64,000 nt of DNA from Amphritea sp. (GTDB lineage Bacteria; Pseudomonadota; Gammaproteobacteria; Pseudomonadales; Balneatricaceae): positions 22,883-86,882 of the forward strand of contig NZ_JADGEW010000019.1 in the NCBI RefSeq assembly GCF_016744155.1, in the 5' to 3' direction. Position numbers and translations under genes: made by a program. This document shows positions 18,678-27,134 of the stretch, piece by piece. Below the pieces are notes generated by a model. That model did no database searches and had not been told where the DNA came from. It saw only the letters and a program-made list of their open reading frames with translations. Numbering within the stretch: the first letter of the stretch is position 1; each line of letters begins with the position of its first letter.

Positions 18678-19925
18678 TTAATACTTAAGTATTCTATCGC
18701 ATATAATCTGGAATTGAGTTTTAGCTTCAGTTATTACCTCTGGTAAACAGGCTGCAATCTCTTCTTTAGTTTGTTTTCGTTTACGCCACTCATTGATGAT
18801 TTTTAAAAGCAGTTCCTCGCCCGTCATATCTCTCGCATCAAGCACTTTCTCTTCTTGAGAAACACTTGCAAACACGCCTTTAGATTTACCGCTATAGGCA
18901 ATATTTACTGTAGGAACTCCTGTAGATAAGGCAGCAATAGTGGCATGCATTCTAGAACCACAAAACCAATCTAAACAGGATATTACATATTTAATTTCTT
19001 GTTCATCATAGCTACCAGTAATAATATCTACTCGCTCTTGATGCGACCCAGATAAACTTTCTTTCAAATCAAGAGAGGCGCGTACATCTGACTCGAAATT
19101 ATCAACATCGGCTGTTATAACGTGCGGCACTAAAACAATACGACCATCACTTTCATTCAAAACATTTTCAACTATGTTTTTCATTAGCTGCTTATAATTT
19201 AGATCTATTTCATAATTTGATTTTATATCTTCATCTGAATTATATAGTAAGCCGCTTACATTAATTCCAAAAAGCTCCTTATCTAAACTTCTAGCCAGTA
19301 ATGTGTTTTCTTTACATTTTAATAAAAACGCCATATCGACGCCTAACTTGATTTTCTCTAGATCAAAATCTTCTTTTAAGATACTTTTTAAATACGCATA
19401 AGAATATTTATCTCTAGCAAATACAAGATCAGAAGCCTTTATAATTTTAACAGCCCTTTTTAAATTTTCTTCAGACTTGAACGGGCCAAATGTTTGGGGT
19501 AACAAAATTAACGGAATACCATTTTTTATTGCCATCTCTTTTGGGTACGCAATTTGCTCAAAACGTCTCTGCCCATACATATCAGTAAAACTATCGCCAC
19601 CACTAACATCTAAGATGCAGCTAGTTTTCAAAAAAGCACCGACTGTTTTATTTACTGACAAGCCTTTATCCAGGAAAAACTTTATATTTGAGTATGCCGA
19701 TTGTTTATATACTTTCTTACTTAGATTCGCCCCTATTAAATTAGCAAATCCACCTCCATGCATTTTATAAGCACCGGATCGCACACCATTTTTAAAATCA
19801 AGTATATTAACGTCTAACTTCGGAATATTTTCTGAAATGCTTTCGACTGCAGATCGGCATAATGCTGACACGCCTAGATTCCCAGAATCGGGAGAAGCTC
19901 CCGCAACAATCACTTCCTTTTTCAT
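18678..19925 (-). CDS. Polysaccharide pyruvyl transferase family protein
   Basis: A 415-residue member of the PS_pyruv_trans family: SPDSGNLGVSALCRSAVESI at the N-terminus, LPQTFGPF near 140 and the C-terminal CGSRMHATIAALSTGVP that binds phosphoenolpyruvate in the family. It would add a pyruvate ketal to an EPS sugar, giving acidic groups. It follows the tyrosine kinase by 9 nt. A Lys-rich, AT-rich composition marks it as part of the variable sugar cassette. Confidence 0.87.
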   Translation of the reverse strand: MKKEVIVAGASPDSGNLGVSALCRSAVESISENIPKLDVNILDFKNGVRSGAYKMHGGGFANLIGANLSKKVYKQSAYSNIKFFLDKGLSVNKTVGAFLKTSCILDVSGGDSFTDMYGQRRFEQIAYPKEMAIKNGIPLILLPQTFGPFKSEENLKRAVKIIKASDLVFARDKYSYAYLKSILKEDFDLEKIKLGVDMAFLLKCKENTLLARSLDKELFGINVSGLLYNSDEDIKSNYEIDLNYKQLMKNIVENVLNESDGRIVLVPHVITADVDNFESDVRASLDLKESLSGSHQERVDIITGSYDEQEIKYVISCLDWFCGSRMHATIAALSTGVPTVNIAYSGKSKGVFASVSQEEKVLDARDMTGEELLLKIINEWRKRKQTKEEIAACLPEVITEAKTQFQIICDRILKY

Positions 19926-19934
19926 TTTATAGGC

Positions 19935-20735
19935 TCAATAAATATATAGTTTCGGGGCTTTTAGCTCTTTATTCAAAATAGTACCTAGTAGAGGCTTTTG
20001 TTCCAACATAGCTATCGAGGCTTCTATCTCTTCTTTTGTATTCTGACCACTTTCTATAACTAGTAAAGAGCTATCTACATTCGGTAAAAAAGCCATTACA
20101 TCATCAGATACTAATAATGGAGGTAAGTCATATAGAATCACTCGTGATTCATATTTATTTTTCAACTCTTCTGTCAACGTTCTGAGCATTGGTGATGAAA
20201 GTTGCTCTGAAGAATTAAGCACTCTCTTTCGTCCAGGCATTATGACTAGCCGATCTATCCCTGGATTAATCATAATATCTTCTACGGATGCATTACCATC
20301 TATGAAGTCTTGCAAACCATATTCTGGCTCGAATGAGAAATACTTATGTATGGAAGGTTTTCTTAGGTCCATATCCACTATCAAGACTGTCTGATTAGTT
20401 TCCATAGCAATACTCATCGCTAAGTTTACCGTCACCAAAGATTTTCCTGCACCAGGTGTAGGCGCAGAGATGGCAATACTATTCCAATCATTATCTCTGA
20501 GCTCGCGTAAGACCTTAGTTCTTAGCATATGGAATGGGGTAGACCTAGGATCCTCCTTATTCTGAGCTATAACTCGATTATTAGTCAGAATTTCATTATC
20601 AACATTAATTATTCGTGTTTTAGAATAGCTAATATCTGTTACTTTATCTGAATTTATTTCTGCAGCACTTTTCTTATTTCTACTCTTTCTTTTGGCTTTT
20701 TTCGCCTGTTTTACTACATCATCTATGCTGGCCAT
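19935..20735 (-). CDS. XrtA-associated tyrosine autokinase (CpsD/CapB family)
   Basis: A 266-residue BY-kinase. After a basic N-terminus come HMLRTKVLRELRD, Walker A PTPGAGKSL (92-100), Walker A' VLIVDMDLRKP (117-127) and Walker B VILYDLPPLL. The C-terminus ends in KLYIY, so only two tyrosines form the autophosphorylation tail, shorter than in enterobacterial Wzc. It lacks the transmembrane sensor domain, supplied by the chain-length protein encoded 12 nt upstream. The pair should control polymer length and export through a phosphorylation cycle. Confidence 0.9.
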   Translation of the reverse strand: MASIDDVVKQAKKAKRKSRNKKSAAEINSDKVTDISYSKTRIINVDNEILTNNRVIAQNKEDPRSTPFHMLRTKVLRELRDNDWNSIAISAPTPGAGKSLVTVNLAMSIAMETNQTVLIVDMDLRKPSIHKYFSFEPEYGLQDFIDGNASVEDIMINPGIDRLVIMPGRKRVLNSSEQLSSPMLRTLTEELKNKYESRVILYDLPPLLVSDDVMAFLPNVDSSLLVIESGQNTKEEIEASIAMLEQKPLLGTILNKELKAPKLYIY

Positions 20736-20747
20736 CTTACCTCTCCC

Positions 20748-22283
20748 TTAACTCAATCCAAATTTGGACATCAATTTATAGATAAGAAAATCCAACGGCA
20801 TCACTATTGTATGAAACGCAAGTACACCAAGCACAAATAAGGCCACGATCAATCCCATCAATACAATGAATTTTTTCTTTTTCTTTCTCTTTTCATCTGC
20901 GGTTTCGATATAACTAATCACAACCAACGGTGCTTGGTTTGTTATAACCTCTACAGCAGAAGCTCCTCGCACTGATTTATCTAAAAAAGCAATCAATAAA
21001 ACTATAGCTAAAGGTAGACCTAGAGACATCACCAGCCCTGCCCCCAAAAATTTCTTTCTATCTGGCTTATAGGGCTGATCTGGTAACAACGGAGGCTCTA
21101 GTATCGAGAATCGCTCAGCTTTCCGGCCTTGCTCTAGACTTTCAGCCATCCTAGCCTGCATTGTATTGCCGACTATCTGCTCATATTGATCCCTCACAGT
21201 ACGGTAGTCACGATTAAGTGCTAACAACCCTCTTTCTACCTGGGGGATCTTAATAATTTTCCCTTCGAGCTCAGTAATCTGCTCACCATTTTTTGCCATT
21301 TGCTTACGCATTGATAGAATTTTTGCATTTGATCCTGCAATTTTTCCTGACAATAAGCTATTACCTGACCTTATTCCTGAATCATTTTTTCGCGAAACGT
21401 TACTCAATTGAGATATTTCACTTTTCAAAGAAATAAGGTCTGGATGAGTAGCATGGTAAATTGTACTCAACCTTTCATAATCAGCTTCAAGCTCGGCTAG
21501 ACGTGACAGCGTACCCACTCCTTTGGCACTTCCACCTTGAAGTTCGTATAGAGAACGCTGATTACGCTCTGATTCAATTTGGCGTTGCAGTTCTACCTGC
21601 GTTGTTTGCGCACGCTCGAGCATCGTCATATATAAATTTAAGTGCTCTGGCAGCCCATCCTTGTTTTGCAATTTATAATCTGCAATTGCTTGCTCGGTAT
21701 TATTCAGCTGTTGCTGAAGTTTATTTGCTTCGGATTGTAAGAAGTCTGTTGTCTCTGTAGCCCTTTCTGTTCGAGCTTTAGCATTCTCATCAAGGAAAAG
21801 CGTGACAAGATCATTCGCTACCGCTTGTGCAACCGTTGGACTCAAAGCATCGAATGAAACTTTAAAGGCAATAGTTGTTGCTGTTCTATTACGACTAGTC
21901 TTACTTCCTGTTATTAGTTCAACCGCAATATCTTCTCGTAAATCCTCTACTAGCTTTGAGACCAGTACTGTGCCCGAGGCTTCTTTTAACGATGGAAATT
22001 TATCAGCGATTTCCATAAGCCTTTCACGAGTCATCACCCGTTGCTTTATTATCTGTATTTGCTCTGCTGCTAGAGATGTAACGGTAGAACGTACTAAGTC
22101 TGTAGGTATCTGCTGGGTTTCAACAAGCACTATCGATTCCGAACGATATACCGCTGGTATTGCTGTCACCACTACGATAGAAATCAGTGACAGCAATACC
22201 ACTGCTACGATGAGGTGAACTTTGTACCGTATTACTGCCGCTATATAATTTGTTGGTACTTCTATCTGTTCTTCGTAATCCAC
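20748..22283 (-). CDS. XrtA system polysaccharide chain-length determinant (Wzz/PCP family)
   Basis: A 511-residue inner-membrane PCP protein: a transmembrane helix near 30-50, a large periplasmic coiled-coil region (~180-400), a GNVR-like domain (IPQVERGLLALNRDYRTV), a Pro-rich LEPPLLPDQPYKPDRKK stretch before the second helix (~410-430), and a further C-terminal hydrophobic segment (~470-490). It regulates EPS chain length and activates the downstream tyrosine kinase. It lies 77 nt downstream of the initiating transferase. Confidence 0.9.
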   Translation of the reverse strand: MDYEEQIEVPTNYIAAVIRYKVHLIVAVVLLSLISIVVVTAIPAVYRSESIVLVETQQIPTDLVRSTVTSLAAEQIQIIKQRVMTRERLMEIADKFPSLKEASGTVLVSKLVEDLREDIAVELITGSKTSRNRTATTIAFKVSFDALSPTVAQAVANDLVTLFLDENAKARTERATETTDFLQSEANKLQQQLNNTEQAIADYKLQNKDGLPEHLNLYMTMLERAQTTQVELQRQIESERNQRSLYELQGGSAKGVGTLSRLAELEADYERLSTIYHATHPDLISLKSEISQLSNVSRKNDSGIRSGNSLLSGKIAGSNAKILSMRKQMAKNGEQITELEGKIIKIPQVERGLLALNRDYRTVRDQYEQIVGNTMQARMAESLEQGRKAERFSILEPPLLPDQPYKPDRKKFLGAGLVMSLGLPLAIVLLIAFLDKSVRGASAVEVITNQAPLVVISYIETADEKRKKKKKFIVLMGLIVALFVLGVLAFHTIVMPLDFLIYKLMSKFGLS

Positions 22284-22360
22284 TCTATTATCCTCTCCCT
22301 GTAAGGGTCTTACTTATACAGCACTACAAAGATCCTGAGACATGAACATTAAGCTTCAGC

Positions 22361-23758
22361 TCAGTACGCTCTACCGCCAAATAATGTAAATACAGTTTTA
22401 AACAAAATAATTATATCCAGTGTGATCGACCAGTTGTTGATGTACTCCATATCCGACTCGACACGCTTACTCATTAACTCCAGCTCTTCCGTTTCACCCC
22501 GATAACCTCGAACCTGGGCTAACCCTGTAATACCCGGCTTAATTCTATGCCTACAAAGGTATGCTGATATTTGTTCTGAATATTCTTTGTTATGCTGCAC
22601 GGCATGTGGCCGCGGCCCCACCATAGACATATTGCCTATCAACACATTAATAAGCTGGGGTAGTTCATCAATACTGGTACGGCGAATAAACCGGCCTACT
22701 GGTGTTATCCGCGGATCTCCTTTTGTCGCCTGCTGTAACTTATCTACATCAACCTCATGCACGTACATACTACGGAATTTCCAAATCAGAAACTCTTTAC
22801 CATCCCACCCCGTTCTAGGTTGTTTAAAAAACACAGGGCCTTCAGATGTCAATTTGATTACCAGCGCCGTCCCCAGAATTAAGGGCGAAAACACTATCAA
22901 TGCGATTGTGGCTAGAACTTTATCAACAACGGCTTTTTTCAGCTCGTGCGTACCAATAAGGGGGGTTTCAGACAACGTGATAACCGGAAAACCAGCAAAC
23001 TCTTTAACACTCTGATTAATCAGTTTTAATGCGTGTATATTCGGCACCCAGTGAACATCTACATTTGAATCTTGTAGTTGCTCATATATCCCTTTCATCT
23101 GCCCTGCTTCTTCAAACGGCAGCGCCAGATACACACTTCGAATCTTATGCTCATCTACAACAGTCAACAGTTGACTAAGATCACCCAGACAGCCTAGAGA
23201 AGAGCTGCTAGCAGATGACGATAACAACCCAACGACCCGCTCCCTTACCCAGGGGTTAGTATTGATTCTCTTCTGCAAATATTTAGCAAAGTCATCACTA
23301 CCTACAATAATCGCATTAACCTTTGCTTTTTCTGTTCTGGATTTCTGGACGATTCGTAATAGCAGATGCGATAAAAGCTGCCCGACAAAGCCTGCAACGG
23401 CAAAGGCAACCAAAAAATCCCTCGATATATATTGAAGTACCTGTAAGAGGTAGACTAATGACAATGAAATCATTAACGAGATAATCCAAGCCTTACAAAG
23501 CTGGATTATTTTACTAAGAAAACCAGCATTTCTTCGATATATGCCAAAATAATCATAAACAGCTGCCATTGCGACCATCATAATCAAGGCAAATAAAACA
23601 TGGTGATAACTAATGGCACCGACCATAACCATCATCAAACTGACGAATATTGACAGCACAATAAGCGCATCTAAGAGGGATTGCAGTACGTTTGTCAGGG
23701 AGTTGCGCCTTTGCAATAAAGGACGTCCCATACTGGCAATAGACTCAATATCTTCCAT
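22361..23758 (-). CDS. Undecaprenyl-phosphate glucose phosphotransferase (initiating PGT, WcaJ-like)
   Basis: A 465-residue polyprenol phosphate sugar-1-phosphate transferase. Four to five N-terminal helices (residues ~25-140) precede a CoA-binding-like fold (AIIVGSDDFAKYL) and the C-terminal bacterial sugar transferase domain from ~275 (FFKQPRTGWDG, FRSM, RRTSIDELPQLINVL, MSMVGPRPHA, KPGITGLAQVRGYRG). It starts the repeat unit by loading a hexose-1-phosphate, probably glucose, on undecaprenyl phosphate. Glucose is inferred from family and from galU/pgi nearby. It is the first gene of the long minus-strand EPS run. Confidence 0.9.
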   Translation of the reverse strand: MEDIESIASMGRPLLQRRNSLTNVLQSLLDALIVLSIFVSLMMVMVGAISYHHVLFALIMMVAMAAVYDYFGIYRRNAGFLSKIIQLCKAWIISLMISLSLVYLLQVLQYISRDFLVAFAVAGFVGQLLSHLLLRIVQKSRTEKAKVNAIIVGSDDFAKYLQKRINTNPWVRERVVGLLSSSASSSSLGCLGDLSQLLTVVDEHKIRSVYLALPFEEAGQMKGIYEQLQDSNVDVHWVPNIHALKLINQSVKEFAGFPVITLSETPLIGTHELKKAVVDKVLATIALIVFSPLILGTALVIKLTSEGPVFFKQPRTGWDGKEFLIWKFRSMYVHEVDVDKLQQATKGDPRITPVGRFIRRTSIDELPQLINVLIGNMSMVGPRPHAVQHNKEYSEQISAYLCRHRIKPGITGLAQVRGYRGETEELELMSKRVESDMEYINNWSITLDIIILFKTVFTLFGGRAY

Positions 23759-23967
23759 GTCTTCCTATCCAAGCTGCTTTTTACGCAACCATCCTGAAAT
23801 TGTGAGGATTTCACACAAAGAAAAAACGAGAAAAAACCCGCTATGACATTAATAGCGACACTCAAATTACCCCATTGTGCATGCGCAGCAGATAATATTA
23901 CTTTCGGATGCGTTAAGAAAGACCAAACCACTCAGTCTGAGTAGATTTCATAGATAATCTTTAAACA

Positions 23968-23996
23968 AAAAAAGAGGGCACTAGGCCCTCTTTTTC
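23968..23996 (-). terminator. Intrinsic terminator after the PEP-CTERM gene
   Basis: GAGGGC (23974-23979) pairs with GCCCTC (23985-23990), extended by A/T pairs. On the minus strand the stem is followed by a T-run. It separates the PEP-CTERM gene from the EPS operon starting at 23758. Confidence 0.85.
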
Positions 23997-24017
23997 AACA
24001 AGTAACTTAATCTAAAA

Positions 24018-24515
24018 TTAAGAAACTTTACGACGAGCTGAGAATCCTGCAAAGCCCAACAGTGCAGAGCCGAACAACAAAGCAGCAGCAGGCACTGGTA
24101 CAGCTGAAACAGTAGCAGTATAACCACCATTTTCAGTTGAATTAAGAACTACACTGTAAGTACCCGCGATAAGGCCACGCAACACTGTGCTTGCTGGGCT
24201 ATCAGAAGTTGGCCCTACTGTAGCAACCAAGTTATTCAATGCATCGAAAATCGTTGCAGTAAATACAGTAGCAACAACTGGCACAACGCTACCAGCAGCA
24301 TCAGCATTATCTGGATTGAAAGAGAAGTACCAAGTAGTAGCGGTAGTATCTTCTTCCAGCTCTACCAGTATAGTTGAAGGCTGACCTGCAGTTAAACTGC
24401 CGTAAGCTGAACCATATTCAGTAGATGCAATAGATATATCCACTACAGCAGCTGACGCATTAAAACAAGCCGCTACTAGCAGCATTCCCAAAGCTATTCT
24501 TAATTTCGACAGCAT
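24018..24515 (-). CDS. Small PEP-CTERM (VPVPAA-type) sorted protein
   Basis: A 165-residue exported protein: signal peptide MLSKLRIALGMLLVAACFNASA, a small beta-rich Thr/Ser/Ala core (~25-138) and a C-terminal sorting tail with VPVPAAALLFGSALLGFAGF followed by SARRKVS. The core resembles short FxDxA-type PEP-CTERM cargo; no enzyme motif is present. GGAG lies upstream of the ATG. A -24/-12 promoter and a putative PrsR site precede it, so it is a likely direct PrsR target and abundant matrix or surface component of the XrtA system. Confidence 0.87.
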   Translation of the reverse strand: MLSKLRIALGMLLVAACFNASAAVVDISIASTEYGSAYGSLTAGQPSTILVELEEDTTATTWYFSFNPDNADAAGSVVPVVATVFTATIFDALNNLVATVGPTSDSPASTVLRGLIAGTYSVVLNSTENGGYTATVSAVPVPAAALLFGSALLGFAGFSARRKVS

Positions 24516-24606
24516 CTATATATCTCCAATTGTTTATTCATTTATAGTGACGTTTACTTTCCCCACCCAATAACTTCAACGCCCAGTTGGATGATGCCAA
24601 TAACAT

Positions 24607-24624
24607 ATGCATAACTCAGGCCAA
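24607..24624 (-). promoter_or_regulatory. Sigma-54 (-24/-12) promoter of the small PEP-CTERM gene
   Basis: The minus strand reads TTGGCCTGAGTTATGCAT: GG and GC 10 nt apart with good flanking bases. The predicted start is ~82 nt before the ATG at 24515. Confidence 0.6.
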
Positions 24625-24696
24625 CTATACAAAATCATTAATTAACAATAACTTACTCAAAGAGAAATGATTTTAGTCTCTTTTTGATGACACCAG

Positions 24697-24716
24697 TGTA
24701 AACATTACCGACACCC
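24697..24716 (-). promoter_or_regulatory. Putative PrsR activator site (PEP-CTERM box), copy 2
   Basis: On the + strand TGTAAACATTACCGACACCC, 15/20 identical to 2531-2550. It is 75 bp from the -24 GG, against 65 bp for copy 1: a difference of one helical turn. TTTTTGAT-like sequence lies beside both copies. Confidence 0.55.
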
Positions 24717-25085
24717 ACCTATCGCAAAACAAATACGCACCCACAACTTTCCATGGTACATCTCCCGATAACAACCTTATAACTACGGCTTTCGTGCCTT
24801 TAAAGCTCATACATCGCGCTGTAAGCTTTTTCGACAGACACATTAGAGTCTCCTTGTTGCGACAACCAAAATTTCAACTATTCAGCCTCAAGTGTTGAAA
24901 TAATTATCACTGAGCTATTGAGGGCTTCCATCAAGCTTCACTGTTAACGACTAATTGCTTTTGCATTCCTAAGCAAAAGCAAACAAAATACCCTTCATTA
25001 AATTATTCACCCGACCGACCCCTTCACGCTATATAGAGGTTAACTGGTATGGATACGCCTATACGCCTATACGGAACATGACATT

Positions 25086-25718
25086 ATGACCTTTTTAAAG
25101 ACAATTGCTTTATCTTCACTTGTGTCCTTAGCCCTATTTATTACTGGCTGTGCAACACAAAATACTGTTGTGACAGCAACTACAGTGCCTATAACTCAGG
25201 AACAGGTTATCCCTGACTATATTCTCGGCAATGGTGACAAGCTGGATATACGCGTCTGGCGCAATCCTGAATTATCAGTGTCATTACCAGTAAGGCCTGA
25301 CGGTAAAATCTCAATCCCCCTCGCCGGAGAAGTCATCGCCGCGGGTAAATCCACTGCCGAACTGACCAGCACGCTGGTTGACAAGTTATCGGTTTATATT
25401 AAGCAACCGCAAGTTACCGTTATCGTGACCGACCCATTAAGTGCAGAGTTTATTCAGCGCGTTCGTATTACTGGTGCCATCTCAAACCCGATGTCGACTC
25501 CCTGGCGCTCAGGCATGACTGTTCTGGACCTTGTTTTATTAGCTGGCGGTACAACAGACTTCGCATCCGAGAGTAAGGCTCTTCTTTACCGTAAAAACGG
25601 AAATGATATGTCGGTTTACCCAATCAACCTTGAAGATATCCTAAAGAAAGGCAAACTAGACACTAATTACACTCTGACGCCTTCCGATATTATTACAGTA
25701 CCAGAACGACTTTTTTAA
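25086..25718 (+). CDS. XrtA-associated polysaccharide export outer-membrane lipoprotein (Wza-like)
   Basis: A 210-residue short Wza/OPX protein. The lipoprotein signal ends ITGC at Cys22. The Poly_export domain (~45-120: YILGNGDKLDIRVWRNPELS, RPDGKISIPLAGEV) is followed by one SLBB domain (~125-210: VRITGAISNPMSTPWRSGM). It lacks the C-terminal amphipathic helix of E. coli Wza, as PEP-CTERM-associated versions usually do, so outer-membrane passage may need the beta-barrel protein encoded next. It heads the + strand operon. Confidence 0.9.
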   Translation: MTFLKTIALSSLVSLALFITGCATQNTVVTATTVPITQEQVIPDYILGNGDKLDIRVWRNPELSVSLPVRPDGKISIPLAGEVIAAGKSTAELTSTLVDKLSVYIKQPQVTVIVTDPLSAEFIQRVRITGAISNPMSTPWRSGMTVLDLVLLAGGTTDFASESKALLYRKNGNDMSVYPINLEDILKKGKLDTNYTLTPSDIITVPERLF

Positions 25719-25757
25719 AATTTCTCGAACGATGAGTCACCGTTATAGGAACGTCTG

Positions 25758-27047
25758 ATGCGCAGTCTCCGACATTTTGTCTTCAACACAACAGTCCTGC
25801 TTAGTGCTTCTGGAGCTCTGGCAGCTGCTGACTTTAGCGATAAGCTTGCTATTCGCTTTTCTGCAAATACGGAGTACACCGATAATATTTTTAAAACAGA
25901 TGCGAACAAAAAGAGTGAACGACAGGACACTTTTGGAGCTTTCATCAATACACAGCACAACACTGACTCTGTTGAATTGCTTCTTGATCTAGGAATCAAC
26001 CATCATACTTTTTCTAAAGACTCAGAAGACAGTGAAACGTCTGTTGAAGGTTTGGCTCAGATTACCGCCCAACTAAATCGGCATCTGGAAGCCAAAGCTT
26101 ATATCAACCGAAAAGTAGTGGTCTCTAATCCAAAACAGCAAACATTGATTAGTAACACCGATGAGAAAACCATCACTGGTCTAGATTTAAAAACCAGTTT
26201 CAATATTACACCGGTTGATGAGTTCACCCTCACTCCTCAAGCCAGCCTAGTTTCTTATGAGGATGCACCAGACTTAGAGAGTAAGCGTTTAGGCATAAAT
26301 ACTCAGTGGACGCATCGCCTATCACCTATAAGCGATATTGTTGCCGGTTACACTTACTCTGAAATCGAATATGACAGCTCACAAAACGACCAGACTTATG
26401 AACGAGGTTATATCGGTTATAATTCCAGCTTGCGCATTCTTGAATACTCGGTCGAAGCAGGTTACAACCTGATAAACCCATCTAAAGGCAACCATACATA
26501 CAAGCCATTCTATCGTTTCGATATTGATTATGATGGCGGTGTACATAAGCTCAACATTTCAGGCTCAAGTATAATCACTGACTCGTCATTGGGTGATGGT
26601 AATATCGACCCTATCTCTGCTGATACAACAACAGCTGGTAGCTCAGAACAACTTGATCAACTGACCCGGGATGAGCTGTCGATCGCCTATAGCTTCGACC
26701 AATTATGTAGCACGTGCTTTACTGGAATTGATGCAACCTGGTTGCAAGAAGAGTATTTAACGTTGCTCAGTCAAAATCTGGAAGAATATGCACTCTCAGC
26801 GTTCATTCAACTGCAGACAACACCCAGATCAAGCCTTAACTTAAGACTCACTCAGAAAGATGTAGCTTTCGAATTCGATTCCGTAAGTGACTATCAAGAA
26901 ACAACTACGCTACTCGATTTCCAATACCAGCTTAACCCACAGATGAATGCAGGTATATTTACCCGTTATGAAAAAAGAGACTCTAATAATCAAAGCCTAC
27001 GTTATTCCGAATTAAGAGGCGGTCTCAGTCTTAATTATGAACTATGA
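25758..27047 (+). CDS. PEP-CTERM-associated outer-membrane beta-barrel protein
   Basis: A 429-residue protein with a signal peptide (cleaved near LAAA/DF) and alternating aromatic/polar beta-strands through to a C-terminal SLNYEL, as in outer-membrane barrels. NTEYTDNIFKTD near residue 40 is characteristic of a family found in PEP-CTERM EPS loci. AGGAACG precedes the ATG. A role as the outer-membrane channel that pairs with the short export lipoprotein is inferred from position. Confidence 0.82.
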   Translation: MRSLRHFVFNTTVLLSASGALAAADFSDKLAIRFSANTEYTDNIFKTDANKKSERQDTFGAFINTQHNTDSVELLLDLGINHHTFSKDSEDSETSVEGLAQITAQLNRHLEAKAYINRKVVVSNPKQQTLISNTDEKTITGLDLKTSFNITPVDEFTLTPQASLVSYEDAPDLESKRLGINTQWTHRLSPISDIVAGYTYSEIEYDSSQNDQTYERGYIGYNSSLRILEYSVEAGYNLINPSKGNHTYKPFYRFDIDYDGGVHKLNISGSSIITDSSLGDGNIDPISADTTTAGSSEQLDQLTRDELSIAYSFDQLCSTCFTGIDATWLQEEYLTLLSQNLEEYALSAFIQLQTTPRSSLNLRLTQKDVAFEFDSVSDYQETTTLLDFQYQLNPQMNAGIFTRYEKRDSNNQSLRYSELRGGLSLNYEL

Positions 27048-27134
27048 AGACATAACGATTTATCTATTTAATGATTAACTCAACTATGCCTGTATAGATA
27101 AGACTCAAGGTATTCAAAAAATTTAGGATTTCAG

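Larger units (their letters stand above)
24516..25085. other. 570-bp divergent regulatory region between PEP-CTERM and export genes
   Basis: No gene. It holds the -24/-12 promoter and activator motif of the minus-strand gene. Toward the + strand export gene it holds two dyads: 24871-24878 with 24894-24901, and a 10-bp stem 24955-24964 with 24973-24982. The promoter of the export operon must lie in the right half but I cannot place it. Confidence 0.6.

Noticed and set aside
23695..23931. 78-codon minus frame overlapping the start of the initiating transferase
   Set aside because: Different frame across the real gene start, no RBS and no domain; a chance frame.
24921..24940. Possible + strand -24/-12 element ahead of the export lipoprotein
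   Set aside because: GG and GC are 10 nt apart but the flanking bases (GGGCTT, AAGCTT) fit poorly; no nearby copy of the activator box in that orientation.
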